In this document: one piece after another, positions 13,201 through 25,099 of the stretch
Layout: each line of letters begins with the position of its first letter
Position numbering within the stretch: the first letter of the stretch is position 1
Assembly (NCBI GenBank): GCA_030248135.1
Contig: JASANC010001731.1
Location: forward strand, 1 to 64,000
Direction: 5' to 3'
Source: Theristus sp. LFF4_11
Lineage: Eukaryota; Nematoda; Chromadorea; Monhysterida; Xyalidae
DNA length: 64,000 bases
Position numbers and translations under genes: made by a program
The notes under the pieces: generated by a model
What the model was told of the DNA's origin: nothing
Seen by the model: only the letters and a program-made list of their open reading frames with translations
Databases searched by the model: none

Positions 13201-16200
13201 TTACATACAGTCAAATTCGAAACTGCTCTGTAGGTGCGCCCAATGAATGAATTTGGCTGAATTTTTGCATGAAGGTTTCTATTATACAGGGAAAACAGTG
13301 GAAAACAATGCACCTACAGAGCAGTTTCGAATTTGACTGTATGTAAAAATGCTGAAGTTTACGACCATTTCAGTTGTTTAATCAAGCCGAAAACTTGATA
13401 AACAAAAAACTAATTGCAGCAACGTATTTAGGAGGTTTAAAAACATATTTTTACTTTGTTTAGAGCGATAAAAATGCAAAACGAATGGCTAGCGAATCGA
13501 AAAACTTCAGTTTTTTCGAAAAAGACCACTTTTTCTTCCTGAGTTCAACTTAAAACTGCTGTAACTCAGGAATACAACTGGTCCCCGGTCGAAATTTTTG
13601 TACACTGTTTTCCCTGTATAATAGAAACCTTCATGCAAAAATTCAGCCAAATTCATTCATTGGGCGCACCTACAGAGCAGTTTCGAATTTGACTGTATGT
13701 AAAAATGCTGAAGTTTACGACAATTTCAGTTGTTTAATCAAGCCCAAAACTTAATAAACAAAAAACTAATTACAGCAACGTATTTAGGAGGTTTAAAAAC
13801 ATATTGTTACTTTGTTTAGAGCGATAAAAATGCAAAATGAATGGCTAGCGAATCGAAAAACTTCAGTTTTTTTCGAAAATGACCACTTTTTCTTCCTGAG
13901 TTCAACTTAAAACTGCTGTAACTTAGGAATGCAATTGGTCCCCGGTCCAAATTTTTGTACACTGTTTTCCCTGTATAATAGAAACCTTCATGCAAAAATT
14001 CAGCCAAATTCATTCATTGGGCGCACCTACAGAGCATTTTGAATTTTGAGAATTTTGTCAAAAAGCATCATGTTTAAACAGCTGCAGCAAACATGTGCAA
14101 CAATCATTCTTGATGAAATAGGGCTTAGAAGTTAGCCCAATATGTTGCCAATGTACGATTCAAATTTCAGCCAAATTCGTTAAACCACTAGCCAATGGCG
14201 ACAATTTTCCGAACATGCTTTAAATTTGGGGTCCAAAAATGACCTCCTCCAAAAATAGGGTACCTCATTAAAAAGGCCACAACGGACGTGTTTTTGGGCC
14301 GATTGGGCTGAAAATTCGTTTTTGACCTGCAAAATGAATATACTTAACTGTGCTAAAATTTGAGCCAATTCGGAGACAAGTCAAAAATCTAGACTGTCCA
14401 CTGTGGGGCGATTTTTCGGCGGAAGGCCTTTTATGTATTTCGTTTCGATTCAACACGAACGAACATTAGACTCAGCAAAAACTAACGTGCCACAGTTCTT
14501 TCTTTTGTTTTACAGGTCATTTTCCACTTTTTCCTGCTTTCTGAGCTTCGGAGATATAACACCACCAACTGACTGTGGTGACTATCTCAATCCGGTCATC
14601 ATTTTACTACTCCTGTTTCTTTTGCAACACTCTATAAAGGCCCATTCATGCACTCTCGCGCGCTGAAGCGCAGACACGTGAAGCTGCGATGTTTTTGCTT
14701 CATGAATGCGTAGCGAAGTGACGCCGCGTGAAGTGACGCCAGTGCTTCGAAGTTCAATGAATGACGCTCAAAGCAACATTCATGAAGCATAATTGAGTGA
14801 CGCGCAGTGGTGTTACAACATAGCCAGTGGACAACGACGCAGCTCCTACACAGCGTGCACACCCGACCGAGCCTGCTCCATTGACCAAATTGCGTCACTG
14901 CCTTTGCCATCCTGGGCAATGAACAACAACAACAACAAACATAGCCACGTGGTTAAGGCGCGTTTAGCAATTAGTTTTTTGTGCGTACGCACGGACACGA
15001 CACGTAAAAAATGGCCACGCGATTTAGAAATCGTGTCGTGTGTGCTATCTTAATGCATTACGGACACGATTAGTTTGCGTACGGGATTTAGAACGACGTT
15101 TGTGCGTACGGACGAAAAACTAAATGGTGTTTCCGTCTTTACTGTGTTGCATGAATGTACCGCTTAACCCCCCTCATACCGACCTCAAACTGCGTGCTGG
15201 CCATATGCTTCTGTGTGCCGTCCTTCCCGGGCACCGTGTACTTGCTGCTGTAGTAGCCGCGCATCGCATCATTCAAAACGCCGCCAAAATCGACGCTCAG
15301 TTTCGCCTTGCCAACGGGCAGTTCTGCCGGTAAATCGATGGCAATTTTCTCTTCCGCCGCTTTCACTGTGACCGCCAGACCGGCGAATTCTGTGAGGTGC
15401 CGCGAAAAGGAATTGTTGTTTTTCGTTTTTTAGTGAAAAGTTACCAGGCGGCTTCAGTGGTACCTTTGACTGGATCTGAACCGTCCACTCACGCATAGCG
15501 TGGGAAATTTTGTTTCGGGGCTGGATGTGGGCAAAATTTAAACCTGACCAGCAACATGCGATTTTCCCAGGTCAATGAGGCAGAACTTGAATTGCCAAGA
15601 GTATAAAATAACTAACTTCCCATCTGTGCGCGCAAACACATTGAGTTGCAGTCCAAAAAACCAATAATTTCAAAATTTTATAATGTCCAATTCAAAATGT
15701 TCCTTTGCCACACACCGTTACCGCCAGCAGATACGTGTGCGGCTTTTTCGCCGAATTTCAGGTCTTTGCTGTTCAGGACCAACTGGCTCGTCGGTTTTAC
15801 GATCTGGAAAACCATGGTAATGCAAATATCAATACTCAAAAAAGCGATCAGTCCAAACTAAATAGTGCGACGTTATGTCCGGTGTGTCTGTCCAATCACA
15901 TTTTCACATTCCACAACATCCAATCCTTCAATCCTGGTAAAAATTTACAACCCTTCATCCTGTGAATCAATATACCAGCCATGAGTAAATGAAAGTCAAT
16001 TCTGGACACTTCTGTCTGATGACAGTAAGACACAATTAGGTTCACAAGAAAGGGGGCGGGCACAGCCTCTCCATCTCCATTCCATCTATTTTCAGTTTTT
16101 TTCACCTCAAGATCGATCGTGACATTCCCGCTGAACTGTTTCGTCTCGGCGTCGGTTTTCAGGCGAATCGCATAATGTTTCGGTTCGGCAAACGTCGGCA

Positions 16201-16258
16201 AACGCTCGAAAACCGGACCGGACTTCTCGTCTGTGGTGCCGTTCGCTGCGGTGGACAT
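4251..16258 (-). CDS. NPEPPS: Puromycin-sensitive aminopeptidase (M1 family zinc metallopeptidase)
   Basis: This cytosolic enzyme removes N-terminal residues from peptides. Twenty-one exons join in frame to 892 aa, close to the animal family length: 16258-16106, 15803-15722, 15389-15184, 12333-12226, 11829-11713, 11468-11391, 11174-11078, 10676-10528, 10076-9912, 9545-9441, 9180-8946, 8679-8537, 8047-7913, 7566-7420, 7236-7125, 6720-6581, 6115-6068, 5510-5400, 5111-4953, 4752-4705, 4391-4251. Visible motifs are FPCWDEP in exon 4, the substrate-binding GAMENWG (residues 281-287), zinc site HELAH (317-321) with the third ligand Glu340 in LKEGF, and the catalytic Tyr403 in [10 protein letters not shown]-terminal ERAP1-like helical domain follows. 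The ATG at 16258 matches the usual PSA start; an in-frame ATG at 16474 would add 72 Ser/Arg-rich residues. Donors 3 and 16 were chosen by alignment. Intron 20 is GC-AG. No catalytic residue is missing, so it looks functional. Confidence 0.95.
6761..6843. mobile_element. Diverged short copy of the AGGCG/TWA MITE family
   Basis: The left part reads GCATTTAGCAATTAGTTTTT and the right part GTGGTGTTTTCG, matching the two ends of the better-preserved element at 14956-15138 with most of the middle missing. It lies in the intron just upstream of aminopeptidase exon 16. Boundaries are approximate. Confidence 0.45.
6888..6955 (+). repeat. tRNA-like sequence, possible SINE head or tRNA remnant
   Basis: The segment has an A-box-like TGGCAGTC, a fold-back TAGAC...GTCTG with a central GTTGTT resembling an anticodon arm, and a B-box-like GGGATCGAGTC. 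The T-arm stem does not pair properly and the base before the anticodon is not T, so this is not an intact tRNA. It lies within an aminopeptidase intron. A tRNA-derived SINE head is the best reading. Confidence 0.3.
9213..9284. mobile_element. Near-perfect short hairpin MITE, TAA target duplication
   Basis: Arms of at least 27 bp (9214-9240 and 9257-9283; begin GGCGCATTCATGTTGCAG) are perfect inverted repeats around a 16-bp loop. The element is flanked by TAA at 9210-9212 and 9285-9287. A related hairpin is at 19689-19777. It lies just upstream of the acceptor of aminopeptidase exon 11. Confidence 0.7.
9650..9735. repeat. Degenerate TTCATGAA-type hairpin
   Basis: Ends TTCATGAAGGC and ATTCATGAATG surround a fold-back core GTGACGCATAGCTCTGTG/ACATAGCTGTGCGTCAC. 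The core resembles that of the hairpin at 19689-19777, so it is probably a decayed relative. Boundaries are approximate. Confidence 0.45.
12474..14429. mobile_element. 2-kb fold-back element with 6-bp target duplication
   Basis: The two halves are extended inverted repeats: the outer end AGGCCTTCCGCCGAAAAATC at 12474 recurs inverted, with a mismatch or two, at 14429. The flanks are TTTATG on both sides (12468-12473 and 14430-14435). The interior is nested, and a segment beginning CTCTGTAGGTGCGCCCAATG occurs four times, two in each orientation. No transposase frame is seen, so the element is non-autonomous. It fills most of aminopeptidase intron 3. Confidence 0.8.
14956..15138. mobile_element. 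PIF/Harbinger-like MITE (AGGCG ends, TTA duplication)
   Basis: Termini AGGCGCGTTTAGCAATTAG and the inverse of AGACGGAAACACC are flanked by TTA at 14953-14955 and 15139-15141. A full homologue in opposite orientation is at 61843-62024, flanked by TAA. The 3-bp TWA duplication suggests the PIF/Harbinger superfamily. It sits in aminopeptidase intron 3, about 45 bp from the end of exon 3. Confidence 0.75.
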
Positions 16259-16499
16259 CGCGAATTTCGTTGTCTTTTGGAGCGAGCGCTTTAGTGGGTT
16301 TGTTGAAAATGGTGGCAATCGTTTCTGACTCGGTGTTGTTGTGGCGCGAGTTGACTGGTGAAGCAGCGATAGTGCAGCTGAAAATTGAATGTCTGATATG
16401 TTCGTTTGTTGACGTTGTAGAACGTAAACTGCCCAGTAGCCGAGAGAGTGGCGATTTACGGGAACGGAGAACAACGGAGATTACAGGGTAAAGGATCAC

Positions 16500-18893
16500 A
16501 TTATGCAGCAGAGTTTGGGAGTTAAGACAGTTGGTACAGATATTTACGGAAAACGCCCATCATTTACAATACGGTCCATTCTAACAAAAATGTAGAAACG
16601 CTCTTGAACAAACTCTTGAACGTTTCAATGCATTTCACCGTTAAAATGGATTCCAATTGCTCATTTTCGTGTTTACTAAGTTTACAAACTGAAGGGTCAG
16701 AATAAAAAAAACGGTGCAAAAAACTCAACAAAAACGCACACCTACAGTGTACACGCAAAATCAAACGAGAAGAAATGTCCACCAATCTTCACAGTGAAAA
16801 ACGCTCAGACAGACAACACAGCAGACTGGTTTCAACCATATTCCTTCAGTATTGGCACAGATCCAAGCCAATAAAAAACTGAAAAAGGAAACAACTATTG
16901 TCATGGAACAAAGCAACAAAAAACAGATGGAAAATTCACAACACAATATTGATCTGCCAGTTTCGGCTGTTTTGAAGCAATTGTAGTGATACCATGAACA
17001 AGAACAAGCAAGTCAAACGTAATTTCCGCAGAGGCGCCTGCAGTCAGGTTAGATAACATGTTTATTTGTGATCGGGTGGCAGCAAAATATATTGGCGGAG
17101 AGATGGAGCATTGTTTGTTACGAGCGCACGAGGCACGTTGGCCTTGAAATTGGGCACACGACCAGGGGACATGGCAGAGCACGCGGTGGTTGTACACATA
17201 TCAGACATGAACAATAAAGGTACGGGAGCCCATTGCAGTTCAAATCGTGTTTTGATTGGGGAATTTTTTTGGTTTCCACAATTAATTTGGCTTTTGAACA
17301 ATTCATTCTTTATTATATGAACACGATGCTTGTGGAGAATCCAATCGTCACGTCATGCGGAATTGTGCTGTTAACGCTGAATCACTAAAATCACATGTTA
17401 CATTACCTTTTTCAAACTCATAAAACGCTGAGAATGGTTACTTCGATCGCCTTGTTACTTATTAGTCACAGTACAGTTTCACACATGATCTATTGCATGA
17501 GAAGAAACCAGTTTATATGAGCGCTGGCTACCCATATTTTTTTCACTTCACCGTTCTTTCGTTATTCGGTTGAAACTGTTGGTTTATCAGAGTGAAAGTA
17601 CAGTGTAAATGGTCAAAATAAATAACACGCTCGGTAAACGAATACAATGCGACGCACACAACAACAGCGAGCAAAATGACAATGACACATTTCGCAAACT
17701 TAATGGAAAAGCTCACAATTACAATTTCAAATCTAGTGTACCACTGATTGGCAGGTTTTAGGCTGCTTGCCACTGAGGTCATTCTGCAGCAATCAGCTGA
17801 ATGCTCGACCAGAGAACAAAGCATTCAACAGTCGCTTTCGTTCACCAGCTCAGCTCGCCACGTCCGCTAAACATTGTTTTCCCACAAATGTGATTGAACA
17901 AACTATTGGATAGTTTGACAAAAGCTCACCGGTGCAGTGAGCGCCTGAATAAATTCACGAGACGATTGGAGCACATTGGGTGAATAAGTTTACGTGAAAA
18001 AAACTTGATGCGTGATGTGTCATGATTCCATTCAGGGACTGTGGTGTGGTGTGGCACGTACTGAACTAGCAAGCTTTTACAAAACTGGCCAAGTGGAGAA
18101 CGAAATCACAAAGCAAAACAAAATTTCCAACACCAATCACGAAATATTTCCCACCACTCACACAATGCGACCGGGTTTGTTCCAACATTCAACTGCGATT
18201 TCTCTCGATAACCACCACCACCAAAAAGTGTCCGTCGTAGTGACGATGTGCGGTTCGGGGTCGATGATGAAATCAATTCAAGCAAAGGCGCCACAAAACG
18301 CTTTCCAAGCATACCACGCATGAACTGAACGAAAATGACAAACGTCACGGGAAACACTGTCACAGAACGAACAGTGACCAACAGAAAAAAACAAGATTGT
18401 GGTGATGGCGAAAATGAAAGCGGAACTGAAAAAATGAATTTATTGGTGCGTGCACAAACTCTTTATCAGCGCGTTTACGATAAAAATGATAACAAATTCT
18501 GTCACAACAAGAACATTTCACAAAGCCACGTGACACCAATGCACCAGAAAAAGTACAGCATCTGATAAAGTCAATGAAGGATTTGTGAAGCAAGTGTTTT
18601 CTTCACCGGTTTTCGAAGAACCATAATTGCTTCCAGAAGAAACCCACACTCACAAAACGAACTGGCAGTTTATTCACGGAATTCAAATTCACATACGACA
18701 CAATTTGTTTCCATGCATCACAACTTGCATCAACTGGTAGAATCGTCAAACAAACCAACAAAATTGCATTACTGACTTCATCACATCACAGCACCACAAA
18801 ACAAGCGGAATGACAATGGAAATGATGACGTGATTGGCGCGAAATCAAACAATAAATACAACTCGAACTTCCACCAGATCACAAAAGCGACGT
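16500..18893. other. Intergenic interval between aminopeptidase and MPPE1 genes
   Basis: The interval contains the promoter side of the aminopeptidase gene and the 3' side of MPPE1 (both minus strand). A hydrophobic minus-strand open frame near 17543-17720 has no recognisable family or splice support. A short repeat (GAGCGCCTGAATAAATT) occurs both at 6229-6245 and around 17940-17956. Nothing else is recognised. Confidence 0.4.
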
Positions 18894-21440
18894 TCACTGA
18901 ACCTTATAATTCCTGAGCGTCCGACAGAGACCACTCAGACGACGTCGGCGTATCAGACGACAAAAGTGCGCCGTCACAAAAATGCCGACAGTCGCCAGAA
19001 ACACCGCATAAACGGCAATCACGTGCGTTTCACGCGTCAACAGACATTTGCCGACATCATGACCGACATTGTCGCCTCTTCGATCGGCCGTCAATGTCAA
19101 CAAAAGAAACGATGGTGTATTGGTGTTCCGCCAGGAAAACGACGCCAGCGTATACTCCCAGAAGAATCGTCCATCCAAAATGGACCGCTGCACTTGCGCT
19201 TGATCGACACTCGAATTTACTCGAGCACCCGAGTGCGAGTCCCAGAGTGTTCGGCAGCCCCAATGACTGTGCCCGTCGAACGCCAGTCGCGGGCGGATGG
19301 ATTCCAGCAGGAATTTGGTCGAGTTTCTCGAGAGGCACTCCCATTTCGGTCGCATTTTCGCGCGTTTCGCATCGCCGACGGCGCCGTCCGACTCGACGCA
19401 ATGCTGGTCGGATCGACGGAACAGCGGGAAATGTTGCAGGAGAATGGGCGGCGAATAGCGGATGTTGCGACGACGAAGACGAATACAGTGCTCGGTGGCG
19501 GCGGTGGTGGCATCTGGAATGCACGCTGCTCTCGTGGAAGTGGTTCGGTTGTTTTTTGGACATTTTGATTTTGTGAATTTGGTGAAAACCAATGATACCT
19601 ATATGTTGCCAGAGCGAATGGTTTAATAGTGTCACTCGATTGATACCATTTTTGACGGCTTTCTGTTCCTTTTGCGCTTTTTGGGTAAAGGCGCATTTAT
19701 GAAGCAGTATTTAGTGACGCGTAACTGTGTTAAAACATAGCTGCGCAGTCACTAAATACTGCTTCATGAATGCCCCTTTAGACCCACGTTGCTACAAAAC
19801 ATGGCACGGCAAACACGCCACTCGAAGTCTGAACACAATTCAAACAGTCCGATTGAAAGGTACATTTCTGATGAAGCTGATGATCCAAAAACCACATTCC
19901 ACCAAAAATCCAGCGCACCATTCTGCTTCCCCTCATCACCATCGTCACTTCGTTGTCGCAGACAAGCGAGCGTCCGATTAATCAGTCTGATCTGTCGCAG
20001 CGTCTGCTCACAGAACGCGCACCCATCGTTCTCCAGTCCCATGCTTGTGACGATCACAAACAGATGCCCGCGATACTCGACCAAACGTGCTCCGGCGACC
20101 GCTGAACCGCCGCCGCCGCGAAATTTCTCCATGAACCAACTGAGTCGAGCGGGGTGCATTCTGAAATGACAACGATGAGATGACACAATTATCGTTTTAA
20201 GAAAGAATCACAAACAAGTCTCTATTTGCTGATGGCTAAATAAAAGTTTTTCGAAGTCAATCAATGGCCATCAGTCACAGCTTAAAACCCGGCAAAAAAA
20301 CCAATGTGAAGCACGCCCATCAACACTCCACCGAGTTTTCAACAAAATACAAAAACGCAAATGATTTGGAAAAAAGGGACGGCTCACTATCGCACGGTTG
20401 AACAGTTTCATCACGTTTGGTGGACATGAATATAAACAGACGAACAACGCTCAAAATCAATTCATTATCAACAACAAAAACCTACGGCTTCACAGTTTGT
20501 TTGTTGCATTTGTTACTCAAACGTTAAAATGTCACAAAAGTCGAGAGTGAAACAAACAAAAGACATTCGGAACGCTGACATTGAACTTCGTTAAAACAAA
20601 AACAACCACAAAATCTGCGGACAACAACATCAACAAGGAGCAACTGACGCATAGTGAAAGCCGACATCATGATTACCGGCGACAACGAACAGCTTCTGCG
20701 ATTCTGTCAGCGGAAACAAACTGTGGAATCGACTGAAGTACACTTCAAGCTCCTCCAACGATCCCCATTGGCCTTCGTCAAATAGATCGCCTGCAAAAAA
20801 GCAGACAAAAAAATGTGCGACGCAATTTTTGGCTGTTCGTTCAAAGTTCAGTGTCTTGTTTAAAAATGATGTTTGACTGTGACGAAATACTTGGTGCAAG
20901 TTCCAAACGTACGATCACTCACCGAGCACAACAACGGCGTTCGGTTGCAGCAGATAATTGGCGGCACTGAAATCCTGGTGCATCTGCCATTCTCTGAAAA
21001 AGTAAGTAAAATTGTCTTTGGTAGTGATTCGGAAAATTGATGTTCTCAGCACCACGCACGACATGACTTTTGAGCCAAAATAAAGACCACATAAAAGTCA
21101 AACAAACAAAGTTTTGAAAACAGACGAATTTGTCATTAATCACAGTCACCACAACCAACCTTCTCAGTTTATCAAACCAATGACCGCGACGGACGCCCAG
21201 TAAATGCGGATCAGCAAACAGCATCAATTTTGTTGACGTCGGCGGCGTCGTCACGTTCTCGTCGGCTCCGGGTGAAAACTGCGGCTGCAGCATTTCCGAT
21301 TGACTGTTGCGCAAGTCTGGCCAATCACACGAGAACACCGCCCACCAATGCACAACGATTTCGCAGTAAAACAAGACGACGACGATGGCGCCCAACAACG
21401 CGAGTGGTGCAGCAACGCCGCCGGCGCTTGACGCCGGCAT
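18894..21440 (-). CDS. MPPE1: Metallophosphoesterase 1 (PGAP5), GPI-anchor remodelling enzyme
   Basis: The family is a secretory-pathway Mn-dependent phosphodiesterase that removes the ethanolamine-phosphate side chain from the second mannose of GPI anchors, aiding ER exit. Five exons (21440-21160, 20993-20923, 20790-20649, 20160-19940, 19513-18894) join in frame to 444 aa. An N-terminal membrane segment spans about residues 9-30. All metallophosphoesterase motifs are visible: ADPHLLG (Asp77, His79), GDLFDEG (118-124), GNHD (156-159), LLQHFPLFRRSD (His266) and GHSH (His320, His322). A second membrane segment near residues 400-424 precedes a basic tail. The conserved KLRREWQM stretch is rebuilt exactly across the exon 1/2 junction. 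An upstream start cannot be excluded because the frame stays open 5' of 21440. Intron 4 carries a hairpin MITE at 19689-19777. It appears intact. Confidence 0.94.
19689..19777. mobile_element. Hairpin MITE in MPPE1 intron 4
   Basis: The outer ends AGGCGCATTTATGAAGCAGT and its inverse form a near-perfect fold-back around a GTGACGCGTAACTGTG/CATAGCTGCGCAGTCAC core. It is bounded by TAA on the left (19686-19688) and TTA on the right, consistent with a TWA target. It is related to the hairpin at 9213-9284. Confidence 0.65.
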
Positions 21441-22067
21441 ATGAAACGAATTACCACTTACTGCAGTCTGCACGTTGACGGAACGATCTTTCGCTGCGAG
21501 AAAACCACAATTACGGATACACCGTGACGTTGACGACGTTGTTTGACTGCACGAGCATGGCGTACCGCATGGCGCACTGCAAATAGAGATGTAACGGTCA
21601 AAAATTTTTTTAAGTAAAAAAATGAGCATTTTTTTTATTTTTTTTATTAAAAATTTTTGAAATTTTTTCTTTAATGTGCCCTGAAAATGCCGTTTTTTGG
21701 ATAATTTTTCGAAAGTTCAACAAAAATTTTCTTTGTGTTTACCTTGTCACTTAGTCTTCAACGCTGCAGGTGGTATTCTGGATCGATTTATCGACTGTTT
21801 TCAGCCTTGGTGAGTGATGATCGACTCGCGCATTGAAGTACTTGAGCGTCGCAAAGGCTAGTTCAACAAATTCCGATGCCGCTAAGGTGTGATAGAAGCA
21901 GAGAACTCACATTTATGCATCGTTTTTCAGGATCTCGAAAGGTCGAAATTGCACTGTCTGCCACTGCAAGCGTAACTTCGTTGGTTGCTCGTTGCTGTTT
22001 CGCCTCGTGTCGTCAGCACGATCACACCATATGACATTGGGAAACCTCCCATATGAGTGGGGGTCAT

Positions 22068-22539
22068 CATAGTTGTTCTCGGGGGGGGGGCCTGGGGGGG
22101 GGGGGCCGGCCCCCCCAAAACATTTTCGAATCTATCTCTATCAGAAAGGTTTTTTCGGCTCAGCTATTATCTATCTAAAAAAAATTTTCAGCCAGCTATC
22201 TATCTGAAAATGTAAGTCTTCCAAGACATAAAGTGAGTCAATTTTTGACCAAAATTGACCATTTTTGCTCGAAATTCTTAAAAATTTCGCTAATTTTAGT
22301 TAAAATATGCGTTTATACTTGATTTTTGAAATGTTTTAAGCTTTATTTAGCTGTTTTTATAGCTTTTTAGCGTTTTAGCTATCTATCTATCTGATTTCAA
22401 AATTTTGACCGGCCCCCCCCCAAAGTCACATGGCCCCCCCGCGGCCCCCCCAAAATTTTCCAGCTATCTATCTATCTGGAAAATTTGCTCCAGCTATCTA
22501 TATCGGCCCCCCCAAACCCCCGGCTCTGGAACAACTATG
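22068..22539. mobile_element. hAT-like MITE rich in poly-C/poly-G and CTAT repeats
   Basis: Terminal inverted repeats CATAGTTGTTC...GAACAACTATG are flanked by an exact 8-bp duplication GGGGTCAT (22060-22067 and 22540-22547). The interior has long G/C homopolymers and CTATCTAT tracts and no open frame of note. An isolated related end (CATAGTTGTTCCAGAGCCG) is seen near 23748. An 8-bp duplication is the hAT hallmark. Confidence 0.75.
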
Positions 22540-22592
22540 GGGGTCATATGGTAAGTCGGTGGCTCCTAGTCCTCAGATGGTAATATTCGGAC

Positions 22593-23332
22593 TAGGGTTG
22601 TTAAAAAAAACAAAAATCGTCATTTTTGTTTTTTTTTTAAAAAAAAAAATTTTTTTTTTAAAAAAAAAAATTTCAAAAATCAAAGTTGTGCTAAATCAAT
22701 CAGGGAGTCCGAAGAACCACATATGATATGCAAGCGCCTCCCGAATGACTCCCGTATGGCGGAACTTTGCAGATTTTGTTTTGGTGACCTCAATTACCCC
22801 TTTTCCAAACCGTCACCATGCCTCTTCTTGTGTTTTGACCTCCAAAACGTCACTAATTGTCCCCAGCTAAGCTAATGCTAAAGTGAAGACAAACATACCG
22901 CCTTGAAATTCGATCAATTCTTCTGATGGTGTCGCGACGACACGACACGAAGCAGCAACCAGACAACGTAGCGCTTGCAAACGGAGCAGCGAGCGCAATC
23001 GGACGCTCTGCGATGCGAATCGTCACCTTATCTGCATCGGAAATGGTAGGCTAAGCTTTGGGACGCTCAAAAACTTCATCGCAGATGTTGTCGAAGCCTA
23101 AAATCAGTCGGTAAAACGGCCCAAAATCGACTGCTAAAGGTTTTACGAGGTATAATCAAAGAAAATTTTTGTTGAACTTTCGAAAAATTGTGCCAAAATT
23201 GAGGTTTTCAGAGCATATTAGAGGAAAATTTTTCGAATTTTTTTTTTTAAAAAAAAAAATCGGCATTTTTGTTTTTTTTTTAATCACTTTTTTTTTTAAA
23301 AAAAAAATTTTCATTTTTGTTTAACAACCCTA
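22593..23332. mobile_element. hAT MITE, TAGGGTTGTTAAA family, copy 1
   Basis: The ends TAGGGTTGTTAAA and TTTAACAACCCTA are inverted repeats, flanked by an exact 8-bp duplication ATTCGGAC (22585-22592 and 23333-23340). The 740-bp body has no transposase and closely resembles the copy at 31504-32230. Homopolymer A/T tracts sit just inside both ends. Confidence 0.9.
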
Positions 23333-23909
23333 ATTCGGACTCCCTGAAAATTCTCCTAAAGCTTCATTACTAAAGCGCACGCGCACGCGGCATCGGCATG
23401 CTCATGCTCATGATCCACTAGCGCGCGTGCACACGCTCCGGCCCCAACAAGAACTTGTTCAAAATGCAATTGTTCTGACATCTTCCTTCTTCAAAAGGCT
23501 TGGCTTAGGTTAGGATTAGGTCAGGATTATGTTTAGCTTTGAATTAGGCTTTAGGATTAGGTTTTGGTTTAGGCTAGTTTAGGCAACGTCTGCCAACATC
23601 AGTGGTTTGTTTTAGTACGACAGGCCAACCAAAATTCTGAACAACTTTGATTTAAAAAAAATTAAAAAAAATTTTTTTTTAAGAAAAAAATAGGAAATTT
23701 TTTTTTCTGAAGCCATGACATTAATAAATAAATGAATGAATTTTTATCATAGTTGTTCCAGAGCCGAGGGGTTGGGGTAGGGTCGTAATGCTTCTTTATT
23801 CAAAAGCACGCGCACCTCGCATCCGCATGCTCATGCTCATGATCCAATCGCGCAAAACACACGCTCCGCACCCACATACGCGCACGCTCCGAACTCTATC
23901 GTTTAGGAC

Positions 23910-24689
23910 ATGGCACTAAACATTGCAAACTTTCACGTTTTACAACAAAAACATAACGTTCTTCAAATTTCAGTCAAAAATGAAATCGAAATGTCCACCC
24001 GGCACGTAATTCTTCGGAAAACTGGCAACTGTCAACCGGCCGAAGCGATTTTCGGCAAGGAAATTGGTTTTATGTTTGCTGTTCCAGAATCGGGCACGAA
24101 AACGTTTTGTTTCATCAATGGAAGTCGCACTTTTAGGCGTGAATTTTGGACGAGACAACAATGGACGACGTCAACGACAGACGGCTTGACTGTGTTGGAG
24201 GAGCTGCGTTCTGCGGACGTCGTCGATCGACAACAGGAACAGACCGAATCGCTCGCTCAGCAACAGGAACGACAGAAGACGGTCGAAGGAAGCAAACAAT
24301 ACATGAATAGCGGGTTTTCGAAAAGCGGGTCGAAAACAAGCAGGCGTGCAAACGAACGGGTTGTTTTTGTGAGTCTTATTTTTATTGGGCCATCTAGTTT
24401 TCTTAGGCAAGTAAAAGTACATAAAAGTGCAGCTGCAAAAAGCGCCAGATGCGTAAAGGCCAAAATTCGTTTGCACTGCACGCGCGGTTTTCTTCAATCT
24501 GCTCGTTTGCGAGCGCTTTTCAAAAACCTGCTGTTCTTCATAAATGAATACCCACTCAAAGGTAAAAGCGACCGTGAACAGCGTTGGTGCTACTTGAAGC
24601 ACAACAACAGAACACGATGGTACAGAAACTGGCAAAGTCGCACACTTGGGGTTGGAGGAAAGAAAAGAAAATTTATTAAAAGAATTTAA
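23910..24689 (+). CDS. Hypothetical open reading frame, possible exon(s)
   Basis: A single 259-codon frame is open here in otherwise repeat-rich DNA. Its middle (about residues 90-135) is Glu/Gln rich and could form a coiled coil (LEELRSADVVDRQQEQTE). A GTGAGT donor-like site follows the codons for RVVF near 24370, so only part may be coding. I recognise no family, and the opposite strand is also largely open, so it may not be a gene. Confidence 0.25.
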   Translation: MALNIANFHVLQQKHNVLQISVKNEIEMSTRHVILRKTGNCQPAEAIFGKEIGFMFAVPESGTKTFCFINGSRTFRREFWTRQQWTTSTTDGLTVLEELRSADVVDRQQEQTESLAQQQERQKTVEGSKQYMNSGFSKSGSKTSRRANERVVFVSLIFIGPSSFLRQVKVHKSAAAKSARCVKAKIRLHCTRGFLQSARLRALFKNLLFFINEYPLKGKSDREQRWCYLKHNNRTRWYRNWQSRTLGVGGKKRKFIKRI

Positions 24690-25099
24690 AAAATCAGTAC
24701 AAACTGGGTTCGTTCGAAGCGTCATGTGTAGCTGATTTTCAACAACATATCAGATTTCGATTTTGTTTGTTTGCAGGCAGCGTCCGAGCTAGGTTGGCAT
24801 AGGAAAAAACCGGCTTCTTTTTCGTTTTAAAACCGGTTTTTTATCTTAAAAAAATTTCTAAAAAAATTGTAAAATTATATTTTTGAAAAAACCTGTGCAG
24901 TGAACTGTCTCGTCTCAAAGTGAACTGGTGAAACATCATTTTGCAGAAGCTTTTGTGTAAAAGGTCAAGTGAAATACGATGAAGACATGCTGACTGCTAA
25001 ACTAAGTGCAGATGCAGGCTGACTAGTCGATTTGAAACGGTAACTGATGAAATGTACGTTATCAGGTCTCCTTGCAGCCGTCCCCCCCCCTCACCAATA

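Noticed and set aside
17543..17824. Minus-strand hydrophobic frame of 93 codons
   Set aside because: One hydrophobic stretch only, with no splice context or recognisable family.
18834..19568. Long plus-strand open frame of 244 codons
   Set aside because: It is the reverse complement of the last exon of MPPE1, whose minus-strand frame carries the HFPLFRRSD and GHSH motifs.
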